A stretch of 27,654 nucleotides of DNA, taken from positions 1 to 27,654 of the forward strand of contig UQKO01000034.1 in NCBI GenBank assembly GCA_900541575.1. The letters are read 5' to 3'. Of the stretch, positions 7,762-15,898 are shown in pieces. Numbering within the stretch: position 1 is the first letter of the stretch; every line of letters begins with the position of its first letter. The notes beneath the pieces are model-generated. The model was not told the origin of the DNA and did not search any database. It saw only the letters and a program-made list of their open reading frames with translations. A program made the position numbers and the translations under genes. The stretch comes from an uncultured Prevotella sp. (GTDB lineage: Bacteria; Bacteroidota; Bacteroidia; Bacteroidales; Bacteroidaceae).

Positions 7762-8118
7762 CATGTGAAGGAAATTGCCCATACAAAACTGCTTACTCAG
7801 CCAAGCTGAGAAAGCAGCTAGACCAAAGAATAAGAGTGGTAAAGCTTCACGGCTCTTTCATTTAAGTTCAGAGTAAAGACCATAGTATCCCCTACCCATT
7901 TCGTGATGAAATGGGTAAATCTACAATAATTGTGTTTCAAGTTTTTTGATATTGTCCTCATCATTTGATTATTTGCATTTTTGAAGCGAATAAGTGCAGG
8001 AATTCGGTAAAGCTTAAGGGCACAGGCCTTATCAGTTCGGCCACACCCTTTTTGAGATTGGGGTTCTATCCATTCACAAACGGGGGCTTACTCTCTTTTT
8101 ACTGCTCATATAGTCTGT
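7762..8118. other. Gene-free intergenic DNA with two hairpins
   Basis: No convincing gene is present. Hairpin one, 7789-7817, pairs CTGCTT with AAGCAG and CTCAG with CTGAG around a 5-nt loop, with one A/A mismatch. Hairpin two, 7894-7916, is a perfect 9-bp stem (ACCCATTTC / GAAATGGGT) with loop GTGAT. Neither is followed by a T-run on either strand, and their function is unknown. The 80-codon frame at 7965-8207 runs into the tandem repeats and looks like chance. Confidence 0.5.
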
Positions 8119-8203
8119 GTCCTTCGGTCGAGGGACATGCGTCCTTCGGTCGAGAGACATGCGTCCTTCGGTCGGGGGACGTGCGTCCTTCGGTCGAGGG
8201 ACG
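8119..8203. repeat. Four tandem 22-bp palindromic repeats
   Basis: Copies at 8119-8140, 8141-8162, 8163-8184 and 8185-8203 (last copy truncated by 3 bp). The first 18 bases, GTCCTTCGGTCGAGGGAC, fold on themselves (GTCCTTC with GAGGGAC, one T-G wobble, then a 4-nt loop). Copy 2 differs by one base and copy 3 by one base in this core, plus one in the linker. There are no spacers, so this is not a CRISPR. The period is close to two helical turns. Confidence 0.85.
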
Positions 8204-8537
8204 ATAACATAAACGCTCATCTAGAAAAAGTAGGATGGGCATCCGACGGCATGTAAGTCATACTTCGCTGACGATAGAGAACTTTGTTGATATGATTCAT
8301 CAGTAACTATCTCCTAACTTCATCACTTTTCTGCGTCATTACATAGCACGTATTGAAAGTCAAAGAGTTACGTCGAATATTTGAGTGACGCAAGCAAAAA
8401 AAATGAAAAGAACAAGCGTTTTTAAATGAAAGAACCATAGGGAAAGCCTTAGTTCTAAAATAACGGAAGACATACGCGTAGGTAAGGAAAAGCGAAATGG
8501 TAGACAAAAAGAAATACAAAGAACATAACTTCTCTTT
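8204..8537. other. Gene-free intergenic DNA
   Basis: No supported gene. A weak long-range inverted repeat (TGCGTCA near 8331 and TGACGCA near 8385) is the only structure seen. The minus-strand frames at 8307-8519 and 8360-8695 are rich in Phe, Leu and Ser without a recognisable domain, and one overlaps the start of the deacylase gene, so I treat them as chance. Confidence 0.4.
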
Positions 8538-8568
8538 TTGTTCATCTCCAAAAAGTTACGCACCTTTG
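8538..8568 (+). promoter_or_regulatory. Candidate promoter 1 for the M20 deacylase gene
   Basis: TTG at 8538-8540, 20 nt, then CACCTTTG at 8561-8568, one mismatch from TAnnTTTG, with ideal spacing. A perfect 6-bp hairpin (CTTTGC-ACAA-GCAAAG, about 8564-8579) overlaps the -7 element and would sit at the expected transcription start. Confidence 0.45.
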
Positions 8569-8593
8569 CACAAGCAAAGCTCCGAGAATATCG

Positions 8594-8601
8594 TAACTTT
8601 G
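8594..8601 (+). promoter_or_regulatory. Candidate -7 element 2 for the M20 deacylase gene
   Basis: TAACTTTG matches the TAnnTTTG consensus exactly and lies 83 nt before the ATG at 8685. No TTG stands at the expected upstream distance, so it is either a weaker second promoter or the main one with a degenerate -33. Confidence 0.45.
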
Positions 8602-8684
8602 CGAGCAAAAGTATGAAGTATCCCTTTAAAAAGATGAGCAAAAAGCCCAAACGAAAATCCCTAGTTGAGTAAAACCCCATATCA

Positions 8685-9752
8685 ATGAACACCATCCAAC
8701 AAATAGCTCAAGAAGCCATAACATTGCTTATGCGCCTCATTGCCATCCCCTCCGTAAGTCGCAACGAAACCGAAGCCGCCGACCTCATAGAAACTTATCT
8801 CCGCGAATGTGGGGCTGAACCCAAACGCCAGGGCTGCAACGTATGGTGTGAACAACTTTCTCTAGCCGATGATCATCGCCCCACCTTGCTACTCAATGCC
8901 CATATCGACACAGTACGCCCCGCCGCCACATGGGAGCACGCCCCATTCCAACCTACACTAGAAGACGGCAAGCTCTACGGCCTTGGAGCAAACGATTGCG
9001 GCGGTGGATTGGTTAGTCTGATGCACGTGTTTCTACACTTACGCCACCGCACAGACCTGCCCTATCGCCTTATTTTCCTAGCCTCGGCCGAAGAAGAAGT
9101 ATCGGGCAAAGAAGGAATCGAATCAGTGCTTCCACGATTGCCCCACATCGATGTAGCACTAGTGGGCGAACCCACGGGAATGCAACCCGCCATAGCAGAA
9201 AAAGGGCTCATGGTGCTCGACTGCACAGCCCACGGACGCTCTGGCCATGCTGCACGCAATGAAGGCGTGAATGCCATCTACGAAGCCCTACCCGACATAG
9301 AATGGTTTCGCACCTTCCGCTTTCCAAGACAGACGCCTCTTTTGGGGCCTGTTAAGATGTCGGTCACGATGGTCGAGGCAGGTACGCAACATAATGTAGT
9401 GCCCGACGAATGCCGTTTCGTGGTAGACGTCAGAGCCAACGAATGCTACACCAACGAGGAAATTCTCGATGAAGTGCGCCGCCACATCAAGTGTGATGCC
9501 ATACCTCGCTCTACACGTCTACACTCCTCACGCATCGACCCCGAGCATCCACTCATCCGCGCAGCCGTGGCACTAGGTCGCGAGCCTTTTGGTTCGCCCA
9601 CACTGAGCGACCAAGCCTTAATGCGCTTCCCGTCCTTCAAGATGGGACCAGGTAACTCTGCACGCTCACACACGGCCGATGAGTATATCCGTCCCACCGA
9701 AATAGAAGAAGCCATCGGTATCTACCTTCACATGCTGCAAGCCATGAAATAA
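8685..9752 (+). CDS. argE: M20 metallopeptidase, ArgE-like N-acyl-ornithine/citrulline deacylase
   Basis: A 355-residue cytosolic zinc hydrolase of peptidase family M20. The metal and catalytic residues are all visible: H73-x-D75 (NAHIDTV), D104 (GANDCGG), the E137-E138 pair (SAEEEVSG), E162 (GEPT), and a C-terminal His in RSHTADEYI. The protein is closest in my reading to the ArgE/N-acetyl- or N-succinyl-citrulline deacetylase branch; Bacteroidota make arginine through N-succinylated intermediates, so removal of a succinyl group from N-succinyl-citrulline or ornithine is the expected reaction. No other arg gene is present in the window, so context gives no support and a related amidohydrolase role (DapE-like or dipeptidase) remains possible. 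The gene is alone, between a promoter region and the dcw leader. Confidence 0.82.
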   Translation: MNTIQQIAQEAITLLMRLIAIPSVSRNETEAADLIETYLRECGAEPKRQGCNVWCEQLSLADDHRPTLLLNAHIDTVRPAATWEHAPFQPTLEDGKLYGLGANDCGGGLVSLMHVFLHLRHRTDLPYRLIFLASAEEEVSGKEGIESVLPRLPHIDVALVGEPTGMQPAIAEKGLMVLDCTAHGRSGHAARNEGVNAIYEALPDIEWFRTFRFPRQTPLLGPVKMSVTMVEAGTQHNVVPDECRFVVDVRANECYTNEEILDEVRRHIKCDAIPRSTRLHSSRIDPEHPLIRAAVALGREPFGSPTLSDQALMRFPSFKMGPGNSARSHTADEYIRPTEIEEAIGIYLHMLQAMK

Positions 9753-9826
9753 AGACGAAAGAAAAGAAATTTCAATAGTTGTAAAAAAAATCAGACGAAA
9801 CCCACGGATAACTGATAAGAATTCCG

Positions 9827-9834
9827 TACTTTTG
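9827..9834 (+). promoter_or_regulatory. Candidate -7 element of the dcw operon
   Basis: TACTTTTG matches TAnnTTTG exactly and is 180 nt upstream of rsmH. No TTG is found about 20 nt upstream. If used, it would produce a long leader containing both hairpins at 9844-9971. Confidence 0.5.
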
Positions 9835-9843
9835 GATTCGATT

Positions 9844-9971
9844 AGAGAGCATTAACTATAATGCACCCTCTACAAGAAACAATTGGAGTTTTAGGTGGAG
9901 GATATTAAGAGCGTACCATTACATTGATAATCACCTTCTTTACCTCTTAATATCTAAAGCTTACAACTCCA
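9844..9971 (+). promoter_or_regulatory. Structured 5' leader of the dcw operon
   Basis: Two hairpins precede rsmH. The first pairs GCATTA (9849-9854) with TAATGC (9859-9864), with flanking GAG/CTC. The second has 28-nt arms, 9884-9911 and 9944-9971: a 7-bp outer helix (TGGAGTT/AACTCCA), a 10-nt internal region that is mostly unpaired, and an 11-bp inner helix (GATATTAAGAG/CTCTTAATATC) around a 32-nt loop. No T-run follows directly, although ATTTTTCT lies just after it at 9972-9979. It could be an attenuator or a protein-binding leader. It does not match a riboswitch that I know. Confidence 0.5.
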
Positions 9972-10014
9972 CATTTTTCTAACATGAGCGTGCACTTTTA
10001 TCCCACACTAAGGC

Positions 10015-10914
10015 ATGTACCACATCCCTGTTCTGCTACACGAAACCGTAGACGGACTCAACATTCAGCCAGGCGGCATATACGTCGATGTGACCTTCGG
10101 CGGTGGCGGTCATAGCCGCGAGATATTGCGTAGGCTCGACACAAAAGCCCACCTTTATAGCTTCGACCAAGATGCCGATGCTGAGCAAAACATTCCGCAA
10201 GGAGATGAACGATTTACCTTCGTAAGGAGCAACTTCCGCTACCTCAAGAATTGGATGCGCTACTACGGAGTGGAGCATATTGATGGATTGCTTGCCGACC
10301 TTGGCGTGTCGAGCCATCATTTCGATGATGAAGAACGTGGATTTTCTTTCCGATTCGACGCCCCACTCGACATGCGCATGAATGAGCGTGCAGGCACCAC
10401 AGCAGCCGACATCGTAAATCGATACTCCGAAGAGCAATTGGCCGACGTTTTCTATCTTTACGGAGAGATGAAAAACAGCCGACGATTGGCCTCAGCCATT
10501 ATCAAAGCACGCGCTGCACATGCTCTGCAGACCATCGACGACCTATTACAAGTGGTCAAGCCTCTCATGCCGCGCGAGAGAGAGAAGAAGGACCTCGCCC
10601 GAGTATTTCAAGCACTACGCATTGAGGTCAACCACGAAATGGACGCCTTGCGTGAAATGCTCGAAGCTGCGCTCTCAATGCTCCGTCCGGGCGGTCGGCT
10701 CTCTGTGCTGACCTACCATTCACTCGAAGACCGCATGGTGAAAAATTTCATCCGCGCAGGGCGCATTGACGGTAAGGTACAGCAAGATTTCTACGGACGT
10801 CGCCTCACGCCTTGGCGAGCTATAAATAACAAAGTGATTCTGCCCTCGCAACAAGAACAAGAGGAAAACCCTCGTAGCCGTTCGGCCAAGCTCCGCATTG
10901 CCGAAAAGCTTTAG
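10015..10914 (+). CDS. rsmH: 16S rRNA (cytosine-1402-N4)-methyltransferase RsmH (MraW)
   Basis: A 299-residue SAM-dependent enzyme that methylates N4 of C1402 in 16S rRNA and is classically among the first genes of the dcw cluster. The SAM site DVTFGGGGHSREIL (about 24-37) and the family block DLGVSSHHFDDEERGFSFR with DAPLDMRMN are clear, as is the C-terminal LTYHSLEDRMVKNF. The start at 10015 (MYHIPVLLHETV) matches the usual N-terminus of the family. mraZ, which commonly precedes this gene, is absent; the 262 bp upstream hold only a promoter element and a structured leader. A 68-bp gap without a terminator leads to ftsL. Confidence 0.96.
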   Translation: MYHIPVLLHETVDGLNIQPGGIYVDVTFGGGGHSREILRRLDTKAHLYSFDQDADAEQNIPQGDERFTFVRSNFRYLKNWMRYYGVEHIDGLLADLGVSSHHFDDEERGFSFRFDAPLDMRMNERAGTTAADIVNRYSEEQLADVFYLYGEMKNSRRLASAIIKARAAHALQTIDDLLQVVKPLMPREREKKDLARVFQALRIEVNHEMDALREMLEAALSMLRPGGRLSVLTYHSLEDRMVKNFIRAGRIDGKVQQDFYGRRLTPWRAINNKVILPSQQEQEENPRSRSAKLRIAEKL

Positions 10915-10982
10915 ACCATAGTCACACACAGGCCACACTTGCCTGTTTCCTCCCTACACCCTTTACCCTCCACAGAAAGAAT

Positions 10983-11501
10983 ATGGACAAAGATAAAAAC
11001 TTACCGCAAACGGACGATATGCAGAAACCGCAAGCGAACGCTGAAGATACTTTTTCGACTCCCGACCCAGCTCTGACTAATGACGAGGACAAGGACGCCG
11101 AAGAAGAGGCGGATAAGAAAGCCCTACGCGCCCTGCGTAACCTCACCTCAGAAGACGACAACCCCGAGGGCGATGACGAACATTTCAAACTCACGCTCTC
11201 CTCTATCCTCGGTGGCGATATCCTAGGCGGACGATGGTTTAAACGTCAATTCTGGTATATCGTAATGCTCGTGGCTATGACCATCGTCTACGTGAGCAAT
11301 CGCTACTCGTGCCAACAAGAGATGATTCAATCGAAACTGCTCAACGACACCTTGCTCGACTGCCGCTACAAGGCACTGACACGCTCTAGTGAACTCAAAG
11401 AGCGTACCCGACGCAGCTACATTGAAAAGTCGCTTACCGACACCACGCTACAGACCTCTAATACACCTTCATTCGACCTTCCAGTCGATTATGAGGAATA
11501 A
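10983..11501 (+). CDS. ftsL: FtsL-like cell division protein, Bacteroidota type
   Basis: A 172-residue bitopic membrane protein in the position of ftsL between rsmH and ftsI. Residues 1-66 are strongly acidic and low in complexity, then LSSILGGDILGGRWFKRQF leads into one transmembrane helix (about 90-106), followed by a periplasmic segment with a likely short coiled coil (CRYKALTRSSELKERTRRSYIEK, about 127-149 with one more residue either side). The region from LSSILGG onward is what I expect of the Bacteroidota FtsL family; the long acidic cytoplasmic part is variable. FtsL works with FtsB and FtsQ to activate FtsWI at the septum. Identification rests mainly on position and topology, as FtsL sequences are poorly conserved. 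Confidence 0.85.
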   Translation: MDKDKNLPQTDDMQKPQANAEDTFSTPDPALTNDEDKDAEEEADKKALRALRNLTSEDDNPEGDDEHFKLTLSSILGGDILGGRWFKRQFWYIVMLVAMTIVYVSNRYSCQQEMIQSKLLNDTLLDCRYKALTRSSELKERTRRSYIEKSLTDTTLQTSNTPSFDLPVDYEE

Positions 11502-11605
11502 TTCCTCCACACAACCTTTCACGGCGAAATTCTCGCCTTCACGGAACTCCCAAAACAGAGTTTCCCAGCCACGAACACAGCTCTACCCTATTACGCTAAA
11601 GAGAA

Positions 11606-14206
11606 ATGAACTTTCCAGTCAAACAGGTGACTAAACGCTACGCTGTCGTAGCATCCCTCTTAGTGCTCGCATGCCTTTTCGTAATCGGAAAGGCCATTTA
11701 CATCATGACCATCAAGAAGGACTATTGGATGGCTATCAACGACCGCTTTATTAAGGAAAATGAAGTGGTGCAACCTACTCGTGGCAACATCCTAGCCGAT
11801 GATGGAGAACTGCTCGCAGCTTCGCTCCCTGAATACAAGATATTCATGGACTTCATGTCGTGGGAGAAAGACCCCAAGCGACAAGCGAAAGAACAAGCTA
11901 AACGCGACAGTCTGCTTATGTGCAAGATGGACTCTATCTGCCAAGGCGTACACGCTGTGCTTCCACAGATAGACCCCAAAGCATTCCGCGAACTGCTTCT
12001 CAAAGGCCGCAAAGAAAAAAGCCACCATTGGAAACTCTACGATAAGCGCATTTCCTACATTCAATACCGACAACTCAAACAACTGCCAATCTTCCGTCTT
12101 TCGGCCAACATGGGTGGATTCCACACAGAGGAGTTTAAGACACGTAAGAACCCTTACGGCCATTTGGCTAACCGCACAATTGGCGACCTCTATTATATGA
12201 AGGACTCGGCACGCACGGGACTTGAACTGAAGTTCGATTCCGTATTACGCGGCAAGCCGGGCATTGCCCACCGACAGAAAGTGCTCAATCGATACCTCAC
12301 CATCATTGACAAACCGGCAGAAGATGGACTCGATGTGCAGACCACACTCAACGTGGGCATGCAGGATATCTGCGAGAAGGCACTCTCTGACAAACTGACC
12401 GAGATTGATGCTAACTCTGGTGTGTGCATTCTTATGGAGGTAGCCACGGGCGATATCAAAGCAATGACCAGCCTTAGAAAAATGAACGATGGCTCATATC
12501 AAGAGATCAACGCCGATGCCGTAAAAAATCTCTATGAACCGGGATCGGTGTTCAAACCAATGTCGTTTCTCGTAGGCATGGACGATGGTTACATTCACAT
12601 GACCGACGTGGTTGATGTGGGCTGTGGCATTAAGGAAATGTACGGGAGAAAGATGCGTGATGCCAACTGGCGCTCAGGTGGTAGCGGCGTAGTTACAGTG
12701 CCTCAGATTCTCCAAAAATCGCTCAACGTGGGCGTAAGCACACTCATTGATCGTGCTTATCACAACCAACCACGCAAATTCGTGGAGGGAATCTACCGCA
12801 TCGGTGTGGCCGAAGACTTGAAAATTCCTATTCCCGGCTATGCAAAGCCGCGCATACGTATGCCTAAATCCGACCTCTCTAACTGGTCGAAAACAGCCCT
12901 CCCATGGATGAGCATTGGCTACGAGACACAAATTCCTCCTATCACAACCGTCAATTTTTACAATGGTATCGCTAATAATGGCAAGATGCTCCGCCCCCGA
13001 TTAGTCAAAGCTATTCTGAAAAATGGCGAAGTTGTGAAGGATTTCCCCGTCGTGGTGCTACGCGAACACATGGCAAAGCCCGAAGCTGTAAAAAACATAC
13101 AGGATTGCCTTGAGTCGGTGGTGAGCATAGGCCTGGGCAAGAAGGCTGGCTCGCCTTTCTTCCATGTATCAGGGAAGACGGGCACAGCACAGATTTGGAC
13201 AAAAAACGGATTCGCTGCCCAATATCTTGTGTCCTTCGCAGGCTACTTCCCATCCGAGCATCCACTCTACTCATGTATCGTCTGCATTCAAAAAGGAGCT
13301 CCCGCTTCAGGAGGTGGCATGTGTGCACCTGTATTTAAGCGCGTAGCCGAAACCGTTATGGCACAACGCCGATCTACAGACTATACTTCCGTGCGCGACA
13401 CCATGAATTGCCTCCAACCGCTTGTGTGCGCAGGAAATATCAATGCTGCTCAAACCATCCTCGAACAACTCAACATTAAGTTCCAATCAGCCCTCAATTC
13501 TAGCGATGAGAACACACTCACATGGGGAGTGGCACGCACCGATGGCAGCGGAGTAACACTGAATTCGGTCTCTGTGCCAAAAGATGAGATTGTGCCCGAT
13601 GTGCGCGGTTACGGATTGCGTGATGCTATCTATCGTCTCGAGCGCATGGGACTCCGCGTAAGAGTACGCGGCATTGGCCGTGTCAGTTCACAAAATCTGC
13701 AGCCAGGCTATCGGTTTAAGCGCGGTCAGCAAATAGAACTCATTCTAGGCGACCCAGATGACATTCCTGCTGCTGAACGAGACACCCTGAGCAACGTATC
13801 TTCTGCAGAGAAGAATGCCTCCAACAATGAGCCAGAAGATGCCGAACTCACACCCACCAAGAAGGACGAGGCAAAGTATAAGCAAACAGAGAAAGCACAA
13901 CAACAGAAAATGCAGCAAAAAAGGTCGGAACAAGCTGCAAAGAACCGCGAAGAGCAACAAAAGAAGGCTATGACGAAGCAAAAGCTAACCGCCGACAAGC
14001 CAAAGGACAACGACAAGAAAAAGAAAAAATCTGCCGACACGTCTAAGCAAGAACGGAACTCATCTGCTAGCAAACAAACAAAGCCTAAGACTACAAACAA
14101 AACAACATCACGAGATAGCAAGAAGGAAACAAAAACATCTGCTTCTAAGACAAATAAATCCACAGAAAAGGGTACAAAGAAAGCTGCGAAGAAAAAGACT
14201 TCCTAA
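11606..14206 (+). CDS. ftsI: Penicillin-binding protein FtsI-type with PASTA domain and Lys-rich C-terminal tail
   Basis: An 866-residue class B PBP that cross-links septal peptidoglycan. There is one N-terminal transmembrane anchor (about 13-35), a dimerisation/pedestal domain, then the transpeptidase with S314-V-F-K317 (active serine), S372-L-N374 and K524-T-G526. One PASTA domain follows (about 658-715, VPDVRGYGLRDAIYRLERMG). Beyond it, residues 716-866 form a disordered, highly charged tail: 35 of the last 116 residues are Lys, mixed with Gln, Thr, Ser and Glu, ending KKAAKKKTS. Homologues that I know end near the PASTA domain at about 700 residues, so the tail is unusual. It should lie in the periplasm. 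The gene is 104 bp after ftsL and 109 bp before murE. Confidence 0.95.
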   Translation: MNFPVKQVTKRYAVVASLLVLACLFVIGKAIYIMTIKKDYWMAINDRFIKENEVVQPTRGNILADDGELLAASLPEYKIFMDFMSWEKDPKRQAKEQAKRDSLLMCKMDSICQGVHAVLPQIDPKAFRELLLKGRKEKSHHWKLYDKRISYIQYRQLKQLPIFRLSANMGGFHTEEFKTRKNPYGHLANRTIGDLYYMKDSARTGLELKFDSVLRGKPGIAHRQKVLNRYLTIIDKPAEDGLDVQTTLNVGMQDICEKALSDKLTEIDANSGVCILMEVATGDIKAMTSLRKMNDGSYQEINADAVKNLYEPGSVFKPMSFLVGMDDGYIHMTDVVDVGCGIKEMYGRKMRDANWRSGGSGVVTVPQILQKSLNVGVSTLIDRAYHNQPRKFVEGIYRIGVAEDLKIPIPGYAKPRIRMPKSDLSNWSKTALPWMSIGYETQIPPITTVNFYNGIANNGKMLRPRLVKAILKNGEVVKDFPVVVLREHMAKPEAVKNIQDCLESVVSIGLGKKAGSPFFHVSGKTGTAQIWTKNGFAAQYLVSFAGYFPSEHPLYSCIVCIQKGAPASGGGMCAPVFKRVAETVMAQRRSTDYTSVRDTMNCLQPLVCAGNINAAQTILEQLNIKFQSALNSSDENTLTWGVARTDGSGVTLNSVSVPKDEIVPDVRGYGLRDAIYRLERMGLRVRVRGIGRVSSQNLQPGYRFKRGQQIELILGDPDDIPAAERDTLSNVSSAEKNASNNEPEDAELTPTKKDEAKYKQTEKAQQQKMQQKRSEQAAKNREEQQKKAMTKQKLTADKPKDNDKKKKKSADTSKQERNSSASKQTKPKTTNKTTSRDSKKETKTSASKTNKSTEKGTKKAAKKKTS

Positions 14207-14240
14207 TTCCAGGAGGAACAATATAGAAGACAGAATTGGC

Positions 14241-14258
14241 CTTTATTGACAAATAAAG
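14241..14258 (+). other. Small hairpin between ftsI and murE
   Basis: CTTTATT (14241-14247) pairs with AATAAAG (14252-14258) around GACA, in a GGC...GCC context. It is too AT-rich and lacks a T-run, so it is probably not a terminator; it may mark a processing site within the operon mRNA. Confidence 0.25.
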
Positions 14259-14315
14259 AAAGCCTTTCCACCCTTGCCTCATTACATTATAATCACGCCT
14301 ATATATAATAAGAAG

Positions 14316-15773
14316 ATGAATCTTTTCGATACTCTCAAAAAAGTTACAATCACTGCATCACATGGCGATATGCAGCGCGAGATAAGCGGAGTAAACATGG
14401 ACTCCAGACTGGTGAAACCAGGCAACTTATTCATTGCTGTTAAGGGCACACAAGCCGATGGACATGCCTATATCCCGAAAGCTATCGAGCTCGGCGCATC
14501 AGCCATTCTCATGAGCGAACCTATTCCTGCAGAGAAAGCAGAAGGCGTAACCTACGTACAAGTGGCTGATACTGAAGATGCTGTAGGAAAAGTAGCTACT
14601 CAATTCTATGGCGACCCCACTACAAAACTAAAGCTCGTGGGCGTAACGGGCACAAATGGTAAAACAACCATCGCCACCGTGCTATACAATATGTTTCGTG
14701 CCTTTGGCCATAAATGTGGCCTTTGCTCCACAGTGTGCAATTTCATCGACGGACGAGCCGTTCCCGCCGACCATACCACACCCGATCCTATCACGCTCAA
14801 CAAACTTCTCGCTCAAATGGCAGAAGAAGGTTGTGAGTATGCTTTCATGGAATGCTCCTCACATGCCATTCATCAAAAACGCATAGGAGGCCTCCGCTTC
14901 GTAGGAGGTATCTTCACCAACCTAACACGCGACCACCTCGATTACCATAAGACTTTCGAAAATTATCGCAACGCCAAGAAAGCATTCTTCGACGGACTAC
15001 CTAAAGGAGCTTTCGCCATTACCAACGCTGACGACAAGAATGGCATGATTATGGTACAAAACACCGCCGCAACGATTCGCACCTACTCCACACGCACTGC
15101 TGCCGACTACAAAGGGCGCATTCTTGAAGAAAGCATTGAAGGCATGATGCTCGATATTGATGGCCGAGAGGTAAGCGTGCGCTTCGTTGGTCGCTTCAAC
15201 GTGTCCAACCTTCTCGCCGTCTATGGTACTGCAATTATGCTTGGCAAATCGCCAGAGGACACTCTGAGAGTACTCTCTGCCATGCACCCTGTCAACGGAC
15301 GCTTCGAAGCAATCCATTCTCCCAAGGGATTCAACGCTATCGTAGACTATGCCCACACTCCTGATGCCCTAGAAAATGTACTCACTGCAATCAACGAAAT
15401 TGTAAAGGGAAAGGGACACATCATCACCGTATGCGGTGCTGGCGGCAACCGCGATAAAGGCAAACGCCCTCTCATGGCACAAGAAGCAGTAAAACGATCT
15501 GACAGGGTCATTATTACGAGCGATAACCCTCGCTTCGAAGACCCTCAAGATATCATCAACGATATGCTAGCAGGACTCGACAATGAACAACGCCAAAAGG
15601 TGATTAGCATCTGTGATCGCAGAGAAGCTATTCGCACCGCAGCTATAATGGCACAACCTGGCGATGTCATTCTCGTAGCAGGGAAGGGACACGAACCCTA
15701 TCAAGAGATCAAGGGAGTGAAGCACCACTTCGACGACCACGAAGAGATAAAAAAGGCTTTCGGCCTAATGTAA
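14316..15773 (+). CDS. murE: UDP-MurNAc-tripeptide synthetase MurE (meso-DAP adding)
   Basis: A 485-residue cytoplasmic Mur ligase that adds the third amino acid to UDP-MurNAc-L-Ala-D-Glu using ATP. The ATP loop TGTNGKTT is at 111-118, a catalytic block with the Lys that is normally carbamylated is at DHLDYHKTFENYRNAKKAF, and the amino-acid specificity motif DNPRFEDP is at 403-410. DNPR is the hallmark of enzymes that add meso-diaminopimelate rather than lysine, which agrees with Gram-negative peptidoglycan. An in-frame ATG exists at 14274, but its extra 14 residues (MPHYIIITPIYNKK) are not expected in the family; ATG 14316 (MNLFDTLKKV) fits the usual N-terminus, so I chose it. Confidence 0.96.
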   Translation: MNLFDTLKKVTITASHGDMQREISGVNMDSRLVKPGNLFIAVKGTQADGHAYIPKAIELGASAILMSEPIPAEKAEGVTYVQVADTEDAVGKVATQFYGDPTTKLKLVGVTGTNGKTTIATVLYNMFRAFGHKCGLCSTVCNFIDGRAVPADHTTPDPITLNKLLAQMAEEGCEYAFMECSSHAIHQKRIGGLRFVGGIFTNLTRDHLDYHKTFENYRNAKKAFFDGLPKGAFAITNADDKNGMIMVQNTAATIRTYSTRTAADYKGRILEESIEGMMLDIDGREVSVRFVGRFNVSNLLAVYGTAIMLGKSPEDTLRVLSAMHPVNGRFEAIHSPKGFNAIVDYAHTPDALENVLTAINEIVKGKGHIITVCGAGGNRDKGKRPLMAQEAVKRSDRVIITSDNPRFEDPQDIINDMLAGLDNEQRQKVISICDRREAIRTAAIMAQPGDVILVAGKGHEPYQEIKGVKHHFDDHEEIKKAFGLM

Positions 15774-15898
15774 TTTCTTCATGCTAGCCTTTCTGGTCAA
15801 TTGAGGAGCTCTCGTTTCTATATAATATAGGAAGTTTGCCCTACTTGACCTTCTAGAGAATCTTCTCTCCAACATTAGAAACATCCTTATATAAGCCT

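Noticed and set aside
8119..8203. Possible CRISPR array
   Set aside because: The repeats are directly adjacent with only a 3-4-bp linker that is itself nearly constant; there are no unique spacers and no cas genes.
7965..8207. 80-codon rightward ORF
   Set aside because: Its C-terminal third is just the tandem palindromic repeats read through, the rest has no domain, and no promoter consensus precedes it closely.
13726..14163. 145-codon leftward ORF rich in Phe, Leu and Cys
   Set aside because: It is the reverse reading of the Lys-rich FtsI tail (AAG/AAA read as CTT/TTT), which explains the apparent hydrophobicity.
14274..14315. Upstream in-frame start for MurE
   Set aside because: The extra 14 residues do not belong to the family N-terminus, and ATG 14316 gives the expected one.
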